Shown piece by piece: positions 1 through 12,090 of a stretch of 64,000 nt of DNA. Location: assembly GCF_900963305.1 (NCBI RefSeq), contig NC_042515.1:1274327-1338326 (forward strand). Reading direction: 5' to 3'. Origin of the DNA: Echeneis naucrates (taxonomy: Eukaryota; Chordata; Actinopteri; Carangiformes; Echeneidae). Made by a program: the position numbers and the translations under genes. Below the pieces are notes generated by a model, which saw nothing but the letters and a program-made list of their open reading frames with translations, was not told where the DNA came from and did not search any database. Each line of letters starts with the position of its first letter. Within the stretch, counting starts at the first letter, position 1.

Positions 1-1087
1 TCTCCCTTGATTTATTAGCTTCAATTACCCTGTGAAAGTAGGCCGGAGTACAACAGTGTTCATCCCTGCATCACAAGTCAACCTTTATTTATATTTATAG
101 TTTACATTTTTTTTTTTATTCATCTATTTGTTATTTTTTCTCTTCAGTACTTCCTCTTTCAACTTCCTCTTTTTTGCAGTTAACCATAAAAACTATTTCT
201 GAGGCAATAAATGGATTCCGGAAATATGAGGAAACGTAAGAACGACAGACAGGAGATGCTGCAGTGCACCAACACATTGATGTTACAGTCACATGACAGC
301 ATTATAAAAAAAAAAAAAAAAAAAACAACACCTCACTGTCATCATCTGTGTCTTTTCTCTGAGGTGGAGGATGAGAAAGTGTTTCAGATATTTATAAGGG
401 CATGTCTGACAGAGTGGACTCACTAGGGGAACAGGACAGGGATGTTGGTGGAAGGTGAGGCAGCTGCTGACCATAATACTTTCATATTGAACCCATTATT
501 ATTGTTCACACTGTTAAGAGTAACCTGCAGCACTCTGGTGTACTGCTATATTCTCTTATATTATGTAATATTTTATTTTGACTTTGTCTTTGTTCAGACA
601 CACAGTGTGCTAGTTTCTGATAAAACTACTGCAGGTTTTACTGAATAACATTGTAACCATTTTTATTCATTTACAAGTTTGTTTGCAGCACTACTTCAGC
701 TCTACACAGCTTTGATGTTGACATTACAATCATGCACACGTTTAAACGAATACCCAAATAATAAAATAAGATGAAAATTTGATGATTTCTAATCTTCTAT
801 CTTCAAACAAATGACTGTACAATGAATTTATAGTTAATTCCAAAATGCCAACATATTTACATATTTCAATCTTGTTTTTAACATGAAGGGAAATTTGGTA
901 TCGTTACATTTATTACAATTTCCCCCCTGATAACATTTTAAGGAAAAACTTTTAATTTTCCTGAATATAAGTTTTTTGGTAACACAAAGAAAAGCATTTG
1001 AAACATGATGATCAGACCGATTATTTTATGCAGTTTATACCTGTATATTTTTGTTTTGTACACACCTTCCTCAGGTCTCAGTAAAAC
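1..1087. other. AT-rich upstream region, no gene seen
   Basis: This AT-rich stretch holds a run of A at about 306-324 and no coding sequence that I can link to a family. It probably contains the promoter and 5' untranslated exon(s) of the first odorant receptor. An acceptor-like CCTCAG lies about 15 bases before the proposed start codon at 1088. No convincing TATA box was identified. Confidence 0.4.
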
Positions 1088-3197
1088 ATGAGCTCACCAG
1101 CGGGACCAGGACGAAATGGGACCTTTCCTTATCAGGTATAGAGAAGTAGCTGTTACATATCAACCACAACATGTAGCTGCTTTTGATTGTTTTGATGCAA
1201 AAATCTGTTTCTACATCACTGTTTAAGTGTAAAGTTCATCACTGCAGTTTAAAGCTGAGACTATTTATTCGTACAGACTAAAGCAGGACAGTGTTGTACA
1301 ATATAAACAGACAGACCACTCATACCAACACTACTGTTCATAATTATTGTACAGTTTACAGAGTTTTTGCTGGATCAAATTCAGGTAGATGTTGTACCAT
1401 TCTGATCATGCATGTATGTTGTTTGCTCAAATGGCTCAAGTAAACATTTTTTATAAGCAATATATTTATATTTTAGACATTTACCTTTTAGCTTCATTTT
1501 AATTAATCACTATTTTAGTCTGTGGACAAAATGTCCACTCTGGATAGATCTGCATTTATAATTGTTTGCAATAAATATGTGATAACACATTTTTTTTAGG
1601 ACAAAATTTGATGAAATGAAATAAACGCAAAAAAGTGGTCTGTAATTTTTTTAGGAACTGACCATTTTTTTCCATTAATGACTTAAAAGGGTAGTAGGGG
1701 TGTACACAGGGTGTTATTGACCAATCAGATCAATTTAAATTCAACAGAAAACTGAATTCCAAAAATCTGGCAAGATTAATATAAAATAATGTTTAATATC
1801 ACATAAATGACAGCTTTGAGCTAACATAACAAAGCTCCTTACCAACTGAACTCAAACTATCAAATATTGTAGCTGGTGTACTTTTCCATGGTTAACAGGG
1901 TTAAAGGTCAGAGATGACACTGACAGTTGTTTCTGTCCCCTTTCCTCTGGCTCCCTCTGGTGCCGGATCAGATCAACTTCAGAGACACCTTTGCCACAGC
2001 ATTTGTGAAAAACCTGATTTTGGTTCTGGTTTGGCTTATCCTCAGCTGCATTAATGGCACCTTGGTTGCAACTTTTTCCAGACACCAGGTAAGTAAACCC
2101 GCACACACACAGGCATGTGTAACACAACAATTGTGATCATGGATCCACCGCAGTGTTTTACAAACCATTTGATATTCATCTTTGCATGAGTCTGTTGCTC
2201 GAATCGAAGTGAATCGACAAATTGGCACATTTTCAGATGTAACTGAGGACTCAACCTCCAGACTGAAAATTATCTTACTCATTGATTTTCAAGATGATTA
2301 CCATGCAGACTGGTTTACTCACACCTGCCACTGTGTAACCAACTATGACACCACATCTCCCTCCTTCCTGTCTTCCCCCAGACCTTTTATGAAGACCCCC
2401 GTTACATCCTCTTCATCCACATGGTGATAAATGACGGCATCCAGCTCACCATCACCATCACTCTTTTTGTCCTCAGCTACATCTTCTACAAGATTAACGT
2501 ATCATTTTGCTGCTTCTTCATCTTGGTAGCAGTCTTCACCACCAGAAACACTCCAGTCAACTTAGCAGGCATGGCTATAGAGCGCTACATAGCTATTTGC
2601 AAACCTTTCCACCATTCCCAGATCTGCACCGTGAGGAGAACCTACATAGTCATCGGGCTGATTTGGTTTATCAGCGTGGCTCCAGACATCACAGATCTGT
2701 TTGTGACGCTCGCAACTGAATCCCTGAGCTTCTTCCACGGTTCGGTGTTCTGCTTGCGCCAGAATGTGTTCAAAGACCCGATCCTTGCCTACAAAAGGAA
2801 GGCCTTTGATATTATCTACTTCTCCTGTGTGTTTCTGATCCTGATGGTCACCTACTTGAGAATCATGCTCGCAGCCAGAGCTGTCTCCACAGAGAAGACG
2901 TCAGCCCAGAGAGCCAGGAACACCATCCTGCTCCACGGTGTTCAGCTGGCCATGTGCCTGCTCTCCTACATTTCCCCCAGTGTGGAGATTATTCTACATC
3001 TCATCTTTCCCGGACGAATCCTGGAAATCAGATTTGCTAACTACCTGGTTGTCTACATCCTTCCCCGGTTTCTGAGCCCAATCATCTACGGTGCTAGAGA
3101 CAAAAAGTTCAGAAAGTACTTAATAATGTACTTTCTGAGCAAGAGCTGCAGTGACAGACTGCGCCAAGGGCCCCCCCAGGACAAAGACAGCATCTAA
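1088..3197 (+). CDS. odorant receptor, or131-2-like (gene A), 3 coding exons
   Basis: Seven-transmembrane odorant receptor of the fish or131-2-like type, expected in the cilia of olfactory neurons and coupled to a G protein; the ligand is unknown. Exons: 1088-1135, 1972-2088, 2382-3197, giving 326 aa in frame. Exon 1 encodes 16 residues with a possible N-glycosylation site (NGT). Exon 2 carries TM1, exon 3 TM2-TM7. Visible family marks are the MAIERYIAIC motif after TM3, the CC pair in TM3, ARNTILLHG before TM6 and LSPIIYGARDKKF in TM7. Both introns are GT-AG, and a polyadenylation signal follows 25 bases after the stop. The frame is intact. Exons 2 and 3 are secure. Exon 1 is less so; a start at 1927 without the first intron is the alternative. 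It is the first of three tandem receptors on this strand. Confidence 0.85.
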
Positions 3198-3221
3198 CTC
3201 TTTATATGGCATGAAGATCTG

Positions 3222-3227
3222 AATAAA
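3222..3227 (+). terminator. AATAAA polyadenylation signal of receptor gene A
   Basis: A canonical AATAAA lies 25 bases after the stop codon of the first odorant receptor, which suggests a very short 3' untranslated region. Confidence 0.6.
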
Positions 3228-3735
3228 ACTATTACATCACAAATTATCTCTTTCTGACAAACCCTTATTTGTCGTGTTTGCAAATGTAACCAAAGGTTTG
3301 AACAAAATTGAAGCCATAATGTGGCCCTAAAAAGGTTAAACACAAATAAATGTATCTTAAAATGTATTCCATTGCCTTTTTTCCCCTCATATCAACCCCA
3401 ATTTGCTGTTTCAGACCACATTTTGTACATGTGAAATATGAAAATTAAGAGCTGGTCAGACAGAAGAAGAAGTTGGAGTTTTAGTACCAACACATGTAGA
3501 GTAGGTAAAATGTTTGTGAGGATACTACTGTAGTTTGTAAGATGCAGATAAATCTGCTTTTTCGTTGATTTCAAGAACTACTGCTCATCTGTCAAAAATA
3601 CAGATGAACAAACCCTACTACTAACCCTAACCCGATCAGCTGTTGTCGATGGGGTTGATGCTTGCTATGTTTGGGCAAAAAGACCTCATCATTCCCTTGA
3701 TGAGATACTGAAATTCCTGTAATACCTGGAGCAAA

Positions 3736-3815
3736 ATCAAATCAAATCACATTTATTTACATGGTGCTAAATCATAACAAATTGACACCATGTCCCTGTA
3801 CAGAGTAGATCTACA
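3736..3815 (+). repeat. Dispersed fish repeat fragment (AATCAAATC tail type)
   Basis: A short AATCAAATCAAATC run is followed by TTTATTTACATGGTGCTAAATC, which resembles the 'AAATCAAATC...TTTATTTGTATAGCGC' type repeat often seen in teleost genomes. The assignment is from memory of that pattern; the ends are approximate. Confidence 0.4.
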
Positions 3816-4111
3816 CAAAACTCTTTATGGAGTTGTATACGAGACCCTACAAATGTTAGCAAATGTTATTCAGATGTGTTAGCTGCCTCGCGTTGCTGTA
3901 AAACATGATGTAAACTAAAATAAAGTCATTGTAACAGCAAAGTTGTCTAGCAGGAGTTTTGGCTTTACACATGCCCATGCACTGTTGTTAATAATCCACT
4001 CGACGCTTTCTTCTTTCTAACCTGTACAAGGCATGACAAGCAGGTTACACAAGCATGTTAAGAAAACCATGTGTCTCCACTGCTAGACTGGGGTTCAATA
4101 CTAATTACATT

Positions 4112-4143
4112 AATTAATATTAATATTATTATTAATATTAATT
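4112..4143. repeat. Perfect AT-only inverted repeat (hairpin)
   Basis: Two 14-base arms, AATTAATATTAATA and its exact reverse complement, flank a 4-base loop TTAT at 4126-4129. It could extrude as a cruciform or be the core of a small decayed mobile element. The sequence is so simple that chance expansion is also possible. Confidence 0.6.
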
Positions 4144-5264
4144 CACGACCCACTACTGCCAAGTAGTGCGAGGCTGCAGCCTTAAAGCTACAGTACCCCA
4201 GCACCCCCTAAACATAACTTACATAGCCTGTTATAGACAGAAAAGAAAAGAAAAATATTAGCAAACTTATTATTGCCTCATACAGTCATTATTGATTAAT
4301 CTTGTTACAAGTTCTCTGCTGCTGGTCCACAGTTTGATTTTAAATTGCCTCATTAAGTTTTGACTTTTTCAACATGTCCTCCAGAAACTTTCAATGTCTG
4401 ATTTCTGTAATTTACACACACACACATATATATATCAAATAACACAGACTTGTCAAGAATGTTATTCTTCTCCTTTTCCTCACCAGCTCAGGGACCAAAA
4501 ATCTCAAGCTCATTACATCATGACCCAAACATGATCACTATGACTACCGGATCAATACACACAAACACACACATCCACACAAATACCTCTAAATCACTGA
4601 CAGTATGTCATCACAGCAGTAGAGTCCTCTTGTCTATGACACAACTGTCATTACGTTTTGTTATTACAGTCAGAAGGCAGTATGAGTTTGAAATGGTTCT
4701 TTGTCTCACACTCGGGCTGATGTCATGGATGTGTAAGTGTATATGTGAATCTGTATAATCCACGTTTTTTTATTCTAAGAAATTTTTATTTTATGGTTTA
4801 ATTCATTTCACAATTTTACTACAGACTGAGTGAATGCTGACACGAGTAAGGCTTTAAGGTTTGTATACAACTTGTGTTTATATTTGTACTGTAAATTTGG
4901 TGTATTAGAGTCCATTTTTGTTTTTTGTCATACTTCTGACAGAATTTTGAAGCAGGATATATTAAAAAGTAATTCATGCATGTTGATTTCTCTTAAAAGT
5001 TCTTTAAAGATCAGAGATGATCAATCTTCACAAATCACTTCTTAAAAATAATTTTATAGACCTGCTTTTAAATTGTTGTCTTACTCGTGTTATTACTTTG
5101 ACGATGTGCAAACTTTTCAAAAAAGCTGATCATGTCAGATAATATTTGTGATTCATTATCTTTTAATTTAATCTTTTAATTAATTTATTAACTGTAATCA
5201 CACAGTTACTGGTCGCAATTCAGGAATATAATCATTTGTATTTGTCATGTCTGTGTCTCTTCAG

Positions 5265-7202
5265 ATGTCGGTGATGAATAACTCCATCTCCTCCGGCCTA
5301 GACCTGCTGCTGAGTAATGGTAGTTTGGTGCTGACAGAAGGCGCAGAGGCTGTGCCCAAAGACAGCTTCTCTAATGCTCTGACCAAGAACATCATGGCCA
5401 TGCTGGTGTGGCTGATCCTCAGTATCATCAACATCAGCATGGTGCACACCTTCCTACAACACAGGTACACACAGCTGCAAACGTAGCAGATGTCATTCAT
5501 AAGAACTGCTTAATTATCTTACCCACCAAAGCTTTTGGAGCTCATGTTAAATATTTTGCATAAATATCAGTCAAATTTACTCGGCATCACTGTTTTCTAA
5601 CTTACAGCACGAACCATTGATTAGTTCATTATTCAGGAGAAATTATTCACTTTCAAAGAAAGCTTCCAATGTCTTCAATACTTTGAACTATTGATTATAC
5701 AAAACAGTGTTTCCAACACGACCTTGGACTTCAGAATGCACACAATTACATTTTATGCACCAAATAATCCACTGATTATTAATTCAAATGTAATTAATAT
5801 TGACTATTCTCAATGTCTGACTACAGCTCCTTCTATGATAACCCACGATACATCATGTTCATCTGCATGGTGATCAACGACACCCTGCAGCTAACTCTGG
5901 TGACAGCTCTCTATGTGGTCAGCTACATCTTCAGGAGGATCCACGCCTCAGTGTGCTGCTTTCTGGTGAGTGATCACATCACCACATGTTGTGATTTGTG
6001 TCAGCAGTGGGCACACATCACTGCCATCACAGTAAAAAAGTTATAACAAGTTCACAACCTTGGCTCTGTATCCGGTACTGTTTTCACACTTCACCAATAA
6101 CCAGAAAATCTTTCTAAACTTTGTTCTCACTAACGAAGTCAGCATTGTTTCAGGTTTTATCCTAAAGCTACAATATAACATCCGCTGCATCTTCACTTTG
6201 TCTCGCACAGATCATGACGGCGGTCCTGACCACGCGCTCCACCCCTCTGATCCTGGCTGGCATGGCCCTGGAGCGCTACATCTCCATCTGCTTCCCCTTA
6301 CACTACAGCCAGATGTGCACCATCCCTCGAACACTACTGCTCATCTGTGTCATCTTCATCCTCACTGCCACCCCACCCATCACAGACCTCTTGATCACTA
6401 TAATCAAGGAGCCCCCAGGAATGTTCCACACCAACATTTTCTGTGACCACTCACTTCTGTTCCGTGACCGGTCCATCTACTACAAGAACTGTGTGTTTGA
6501 TGGGACATACCTGTCATTTGTGGCGCTGACGCTGCTGTACACCTACTGCAAGATCATGCTGACGGCACGAGCTGCCTCCACTGGCCTGGCCTCAGTGAAG
6601 AGAGCCAGGAACACTGTGCTGCTCCACGGGGTGCAGGTGAGAGCCAGAGCCAGATCTACAACACCAGGACTACACCTACAAGACAGAGATCATTCACATA
6701 ATCATCACATTTATGTATAACAGATCAAAATATCTACTTTGGGATTGCTCACTTTAAATCCAAGAGGCTTAATCTACTACATTATTTGCCTATTAGTTTG
6801 ATTGTGTAGGATTACAGTATTGGTCAATATTTTGATATCTAAACATGGCGTGCTGTTTCAAAAAAACCTAACACTAGACTATGATAACAATCAAACAAAT
6901 GTTCTATTTTTTATGTGTGTTGGGAGTTTAAATAACTCATTGTGGTCCCCCCGGTCCTTCTTTTTCAGCTGTTGCTGTGCATGCTAGCCTTTGTGGTTCC
7001 CTCCCTTCAGGCTGCCCTCATCTCTCTCTTCCCCCGCCTAAGTCTGGAGATCCGCTACATTTTCTTCCTGCTCGTCTACATCATCCCCCGTTTTCTGAGT
7101 CCTGTCATCTATGGTTTTCGGGATGAACAGTTCAGGAAGTACTGGACACGGTACCTGGCTTGTCAGAGCCACAGTATCCGGATCAGGCCAATGAACTTTT
7201 GA
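5265..7202 (+). CDS. odorant receptor, or131-2-like (gene B), 4 coding exons
   Basis: Second or131-2-like odorant receptor. Exons: 5265-5464, 5827-5965, 6211-6636, 6969-7202; joined they give 332 aa in frame. Exon 1 holds the extracellular N-terminus with possible N-glycosylation sites (NNS, NGS) and TM1. Exon 2 holds TM2 up to the CC pair of TM3. Exon 3 runs from the rest of TM3 (MALERYISIC) to the start of TM6 (LLHGVQ). Exon 4 holds TM6-TM7 with LSPVIYGFRDEQF. All introns are GT-AG, with phases 2, 0 and 0. The start at 5265 is chosen because an acceptor AG ends at 5264; an ATG at 5247 would then lie in the intron. A polyadenylation signal lies at 7438-7443. The protein is intact and resembles genes A and C throughout. 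Confidence 0.87.
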
Positions 7203-7860
7203 TTTTTAAAAAAAAGGAACCCATGGACAGTCCAGTCCACTGCACTGGTTAATTTCTGCTCGGCTCAGTCCAGTTTGTTTTTCAAAGCAAAACTGTTCAT
7301 CAATACTCAAGCTTTATTTTACAACTAAAAATTTTATGTCAGTCCAAACATAAAGACACTTTGACAACTAAATGATGGATAAACTTGTACTGAGTTGGAT
7401 GCCACAAAACAGTATGTACTATATTGTTAAATTTGTTAATAAAAGACTTTAACAAAGCATTTTGATGATGTTGTTTTATGACTGATTTGCTGGTACATTC
7501 CCAGAGCCTGGACAGATGGCTCGTCAGGCCAAAACATTAATACCACCTATATGCAATACCACATACAGTACTTAATAAGACAGACAAACATCACTTGGAT
7601 CTGAGATGTATTACAGCATCTGATGGCATTTTCCTGACAAAAGACAATCACCAATTTCATCAACAAACTGCAGCATTTAACATAGAAATTAGCATCTTAA
7701 AAGATATTTTTCAGCAAGAAATGTCCAATCACAGATATAGAAGTAAAATTCTAACGGTGTAAGATGTCTCTTTAAAATACTGTGTTCATAAAAATCTGAA
7801 CTGAACACAGAAAGTAGAAATCATAACAGGAACATGAGCTCATCTGTCTGTATTTAGAAC
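7203..7860. other. 3' region of receptor gene B and spacer
   Basis: This stretch contains the 3' untranslated region of gene B, with AATAAA at 7438-7443, and then AT-rich spacer. I see no further coding sequence. Confidence 0.5.
7438..7443 (+). terminator. AATAAA polyadenylation signal of receptor gene B
   Basis: AATAAA lies 236 bases after the stop codon of the second odorant receptor and is followed by a TG-rich stretch (GATGATGTTGTTTT), as expected downstream of a cleavage site. Confidence 0.55.
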
Positions 7861-7869
7861 ACTGAAATC

Positions 7870-7876
7870 TATATAA
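7870..7876 (+). promoter_or_regulatory. TATA box and likely promoter of receptor gene C
   Basis: TATATAA sits about 75 bases before a splice-donor-like GTAAGT at 7951. A transcription start near 7900 would give a small 5' untranslated exon (about 7900-7950) spliced to an acceptor just before the start codon (TTCCAGTACAG ending at about 8580). This fits the common layout of odorant receptor genes, with a non-coding first exon. It is inferred from motif spacing only. Confidence 0.4.
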
Positions 7877-8598
7877 CTGCTCTTCCTGGTCGTCTCTCCA
7901 CTTACAGTGTTACAGCTCAGTAACTCAGCTCAGGCTGCAGCGGTGTTGAAGTAAGTACAATTATTGTGACTATTAATGTCAACCAATATAAAAAAGATAG
8001 TTAAGATATCATATAATATTGAAAACATAGAATCACTGTTTACTGGAGTTTTAATATTTGCCTCTTCTGAGGACAGACACTCATATTGAAGGTTTGAAAT
8101 GAAAATGTTTGCAGGTTTACAGACGAATATTTAAGTTAAATCATCATTTAAATTCATTCATTCATCATTGTAATAATCTGAACAGTTCTTGTGTTTTTAT
8201 TTTTCTTTGAGTGTAAATTACAGAAAATCATGATGGGAAAATATTCAAAAATACTTTTTCATATTTACAATTGAAAATGAAAAATTGCGGTTTGAATATT
8301 ATATATTATATATATGCAGGTTAGTAATAATAGCTATTTCATTTTCATAAAATCAACTTCAAATTAGTTGTAGTCTTTCTTATGAACAAGACTTCTTTAT
8401 TCACTTTTGCAAGTCTCTTAAGATCACATTTGTTCTCATGTTGGATTTCCAATTTTAGTTAGTTTTTAGTTGTATGAAATGTTCCAGTTTATCAGAAATA
8501 ATGAAATTCCATTTGAGCAATAATCTAAATAATTAATAACTAAATAAAAAGGAGGGACTGTGATTGTGTTTCCAGTACAGACTGAACTAAGCTAGGAA

Positions 8599-11462
8599 AT
8601 GAATTCAAGCACACGTTTCGACAGCCTGAATGATGCTTTTTCAAAGAATATCATCACTTTCACTCTCTGCCTCACCATCAACGTCATCAACGGAACTTTT
8701 GTCTACATCTACTTTAACAGCGAGGTCTTCAAGCGAGACCCCAGGTGACGGGGGACTGTTCATGCTTAAATTCAAACTAACAGTTTGACATTGAGATCTG
8801 CTGAATCTGCAACAGTCTGTCTGACTTTGTCTCCTCTCTCCTGCAGGTATGTGCTGTACATCCATCTGGTGATCAACGACATGATCATGCTGACAGTTTC
8901 TGTGGCCTTACAAATCATGACATACACCATCTCCCTGAGCTTCACGCCCTGCTGCATCATTCTGCTCATCTTAGTCATGACAAACAAGTAGGTGTGTGCG
9001 TTCAAGAGAATGTATAACACAAGTACAGTTATTCTGCTTCCTTGACTTGAGTTTACATACACATCATGGGCTTTAATGTCAGTAACTTTGTGGTTTTAAA
9101 GATTTATTTGAACTGTTCACATCTCATAATATGGTTACAGCTTTCAGTGCAGCTGTTGAACTTCTTCAAGTTCTATGATCCACAATAAGATCTACAACAA
9201 TTAGTGATTTTAGAAAACCTGATAATGGTGCGAAGGGCAAACTGTCAGGCTTACCGACAGCTTTAACCAAGTACTTGATAATTTCCTCAACTTGCCAGAG
9301 ACAACATTATGAACCGACACAAGCCTCCAGCCTCTTTCCCTCCAGCTCCACCAACACGTTCCATTCAGGTCAGCAGATCACACTAAACCCTTCCCCAGCT
9401 GACATGCTGACCTACCGGCCTCCAGCTGCCCGCCATCCTCATCGGGAAGGCCGTAGATATTCCGGAGAAGTCCAGGGAGGAGAAGGTGTGCGGGCTGGAT
9501 CCTGATGTCCGCCATGTTAGGCTGAACTTCCATCTCAGCCTGCGGCCTCTCTCTGACGGTTAGCCGGCCGTTAGCCGGCCGTTAGCCGCCATCTTCACCG
9601 CTAACAGGAATAAAGGAGACAGGTGGAATGTTTCCGGCTTCAGATTACCGTGTCTCTTCTCCCCGTCCTCCTTTTTGGTCTTCCAAACTTCTTTTTCTTT
9701 GTAGTTTTTGCCATTTGTTTGTTTTCTCCCACAAGTTGATTTTACCGCTCAAATCTGTGCTGACCTCTGACCCGACGGCTGGACGCGTCATCGTATAATA
9801 TATATATCGTGACGTTATATATATTATTTTATTTTATTTTATTTTATTTAACAGTCACAAAAAATTGATCCTCACTCATTGATTTGTATTTCTACATTTA
9901 CTACTTAATCACTTTGTTAAAAAAAATGTACATAAATGAGGAGGAAGCCGGTAGACGTTCATTATTGAAGGTTAAAATGCTTTTTGTGTGTTTTATGGCT
10001 GCTAATCTGAGTTTTATGAGATTATTTCATTGTTGACACTGATGAATTAGCTTGTGGCAGCATTTGAAGCTCGTTTAAGGGTCACCGTGTGAATGAGCTT
10101 ATCGGTTTTTTGGACATTTCACTGGTTTCTGATTTAATGAATTGAAGAACAACTTTACTTTTATTTAAATCCAGTGAATGGGTTATTTTCCACAATGAAT
10201 GAGTCTATAGAGCTACAATGACTCCCCAGTTACTGAATTCACAGGCTTAAAGAAGATTAATATCCAAATTTTGAAAAATTATTGTTTCATGATTTGGCCT
10301 AACTGCACTGAGGTTGTAAATTTCTGGTTAGTTGTCACATCACATCTTGTACTTCAGTGAAAAGAGTGTGAAAATCTGCTGTTTAATCAATGCTGACAAC
10401 AGAACATTCACAGTGTTTTATTGTGAATGTCAAAGATCAGGTTTGTGTCTGACTCACTTTGGTATTTTTGCTGACTGTGAATGATGAAAATACTTTTTAT
10501 ATCCAGTTTCTATATATTGAATTCAGAGATTTAAAGAAGTGACAAACATCAACATGCATCATCTTCTTGTCTTTATCCAGGAACAGTCCTTTGAACTTGG
10601 CTGGCATGGCAGTGGAGCGTTACATTGCTGTTTGCCAACCTCTTCATCACGCCCAGCTGTGCACTGTGCAGCGAGCTTATGGGCTGATCGCACTAATCTG
10701 GGGCGTCTCCTTTATTCCCTCCTTTGCTGATATGGTCATTGTCTTCGCCACCCAGCCTCTCTCAGTCTACACACAGACTGTCTACTGTTACACTGCATAC
10801 CTGTACAACACACCGTACCACAAGACTCAAAGTGTGGTAGTTCAGGTAAAACACTGGCTGTTATTTCATTGATGTTAGTTGGTGAAGCTTAGTTTATTCA
10901 GGATATCTCAGGGATGAAGATACGAAATGGGGAGAGAAGGTGGACTGGTCATGAAAACGGGCAGCATGTCCAACAAAGCAGTTTGTTTTTTGTGAATTAG
11001 TTTGATCAATGCAGATAAAGTGATCATAGCTTCGCTTCTTCCCATCAGACCCTTTTGTTTTCCTTTGTCGCCCTGACGTTGATCATCACCTACCTGAAGG
11101 TCGTCTGTGCTGCACGGGCTGTTTCTGGCTCTAAAAAGGCCTCAGCCAGAAACGCCCGTAACACCATCCTGCTGCACGGCATCCAGCTCCTCATCTGCAT
11201 GATGTCATTCATCAGCCCCCTCATCAACCTCATCCTCATCACCTCCTGGCCTCACAGGCGCACCAGTATAATCTTCACCACCTTCCTGTTTACCAACGTG
11301 CTTCCACGTCTGCTCAGTCCGCTCATCTACGGTGCCAGAGACAAGAAGTTCAGCAGCCACATCAGGCTGTACTTCTCCTGCAAACTGTTTGGCTCTGCAG
11401 AGAGGAAGGTAAACCCCGTAAGACCCCGCAGAAAGTCCAAACAGGTGCTGCAGGGACTCTGA
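8599..11462 (+). CDS. odorant receptor, or131-2-like (gene C), 4 coding exons
   Basis: Third or131-2-like odorant receptor. Exons: 8599-8744, 8847-8987, 10581-10845, 11049-11462; joined they give 321 aa in frame. Exon 1 holds a short N-terminus (MNSSTRF, a possible N-glycosylation site) and TM1. Exon 2 holds TM2 and most of TM3, including the CC pair. Exon 3 holds the MAVERYIAVC motif, TM4 and extracellular loop 2. Exon 4 holds TM5-TM7 with ARNTILLHG and LSPLIYGARDKKF. Introns are GT-AG, phases 2, 2 and 0. Intron 2 (1593 bp) contains a CpG-rich patch at 9400-9600. Unlike gene B, the LLHGIQ stretch before TM6 is not interrupted. An AATAAA lies at 11660-11665. The frame is intact. Confidence 0.87.
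9400..9610 (-). promoter_or_regulatory. Orphan CpG-rich patch with YY1-type motif inside receptor C intron 2
   Basis: The patch is GC- and CpG-rich within AT-rich surroundings. Read on the - strand it has GAAGATGGCGGC (9596-9585), a good match to the YY1 motif found just inside housekeeping gene starts. It then has an ATG at 9533 (or 9515, context ACATGG) opening about 39 codons, up to a donor-like G|GTAGGT at 9416. An 11-base unit TTAGCCGGCCG is repeated at 9570-9590. I do not recognise the peptide. The + strand also has a short open stretch here. It may be a first exon of an unknown gene, a relict promoter or a retrocopy fragment. Confidence 0.3.
9797..9855. repeat. AT-rich inverted repeat and ATTTT run
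   Basis: A run of alternating T and A (around 9797-9806) is mirrored after a short CGTGACGT centre, and is then followed by about five ATTTT units. It is low-complexity DNA inside intron 2 of receptor C. Confidence 0.45.
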
Positions 11463-12090
11463 TTCCTCAGGCAGGAGACTATGAAGTACGAATACCACCG
11501 ACCGCTGAAGACGGTGAAATCAGTCAGTAATATACACAATAATATTAATAATAATCTGAGTAAAATACAGATGTATGTTTTCATTTCAATGAAGGTAGAA
11601 AATAGCAGAGAACATTTTTGTCTGTGGTTCAGCTCTCTGAAGTAAATTCTTCATGAGAGAATAAAGAGGGGACAAAGATGAGACACCTGAGGCCTCACCT
11701 GTTCCACTGAGATGTAACACTAAACTTGGCCACAAGATGGAGTCATCACCACAGACATCACAGTGACGTTACTACTTCGGGTATGAAATCATATATAATA
11801 ATATTAAATACATTTTTGAATCAATGAAAGCTTAAGGCTTTATTTTTTTTATCTTTATGTTAATGTACATATTTCTATAAAAACGAAATCCTGCAGCTGT
11901 GGGGGTTTAGATGTGGAGAATAACAGGAAGGTGTTTCTTCAGTATGGGACATGTTGGTACATTTCAGACTTACAGTGTGTTTGAGCTCTAACCCTTACAC
12001 CCCGAGGTGAGAGTCAAACAAACCGCTTTGTAAACTTTGAAAGTTCCGGACTCGGTCCAATAATGACCCGGTAGAAACTGGTCCGTCACT
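11463..12090. other. 3' region of receptor gene C and spacer
   Basis: This stretch contains the 3' untranslated region of gene C, with AATAAA at 11660-11665, followed by AT-rich spacer. No coding sequence was seen. Confidence 0.5.

Larger units (their letters stand above)
3228..5264. other. Intergenic spacer between receptor genes A and B
   Basis: No coding gene was recognised. The stretch holds a dispersed fish repeat fragment near 3736-3815, an AT-rich hairpin at 4112-4143 and a CA/TA microsatellite near 4413-4436. The 5' untranslated exon(s) of receptor gene B should lie here, because an acceptor (TCTCTTCAG) directly abuts its start codon at 5265. Confidence 0.5.
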
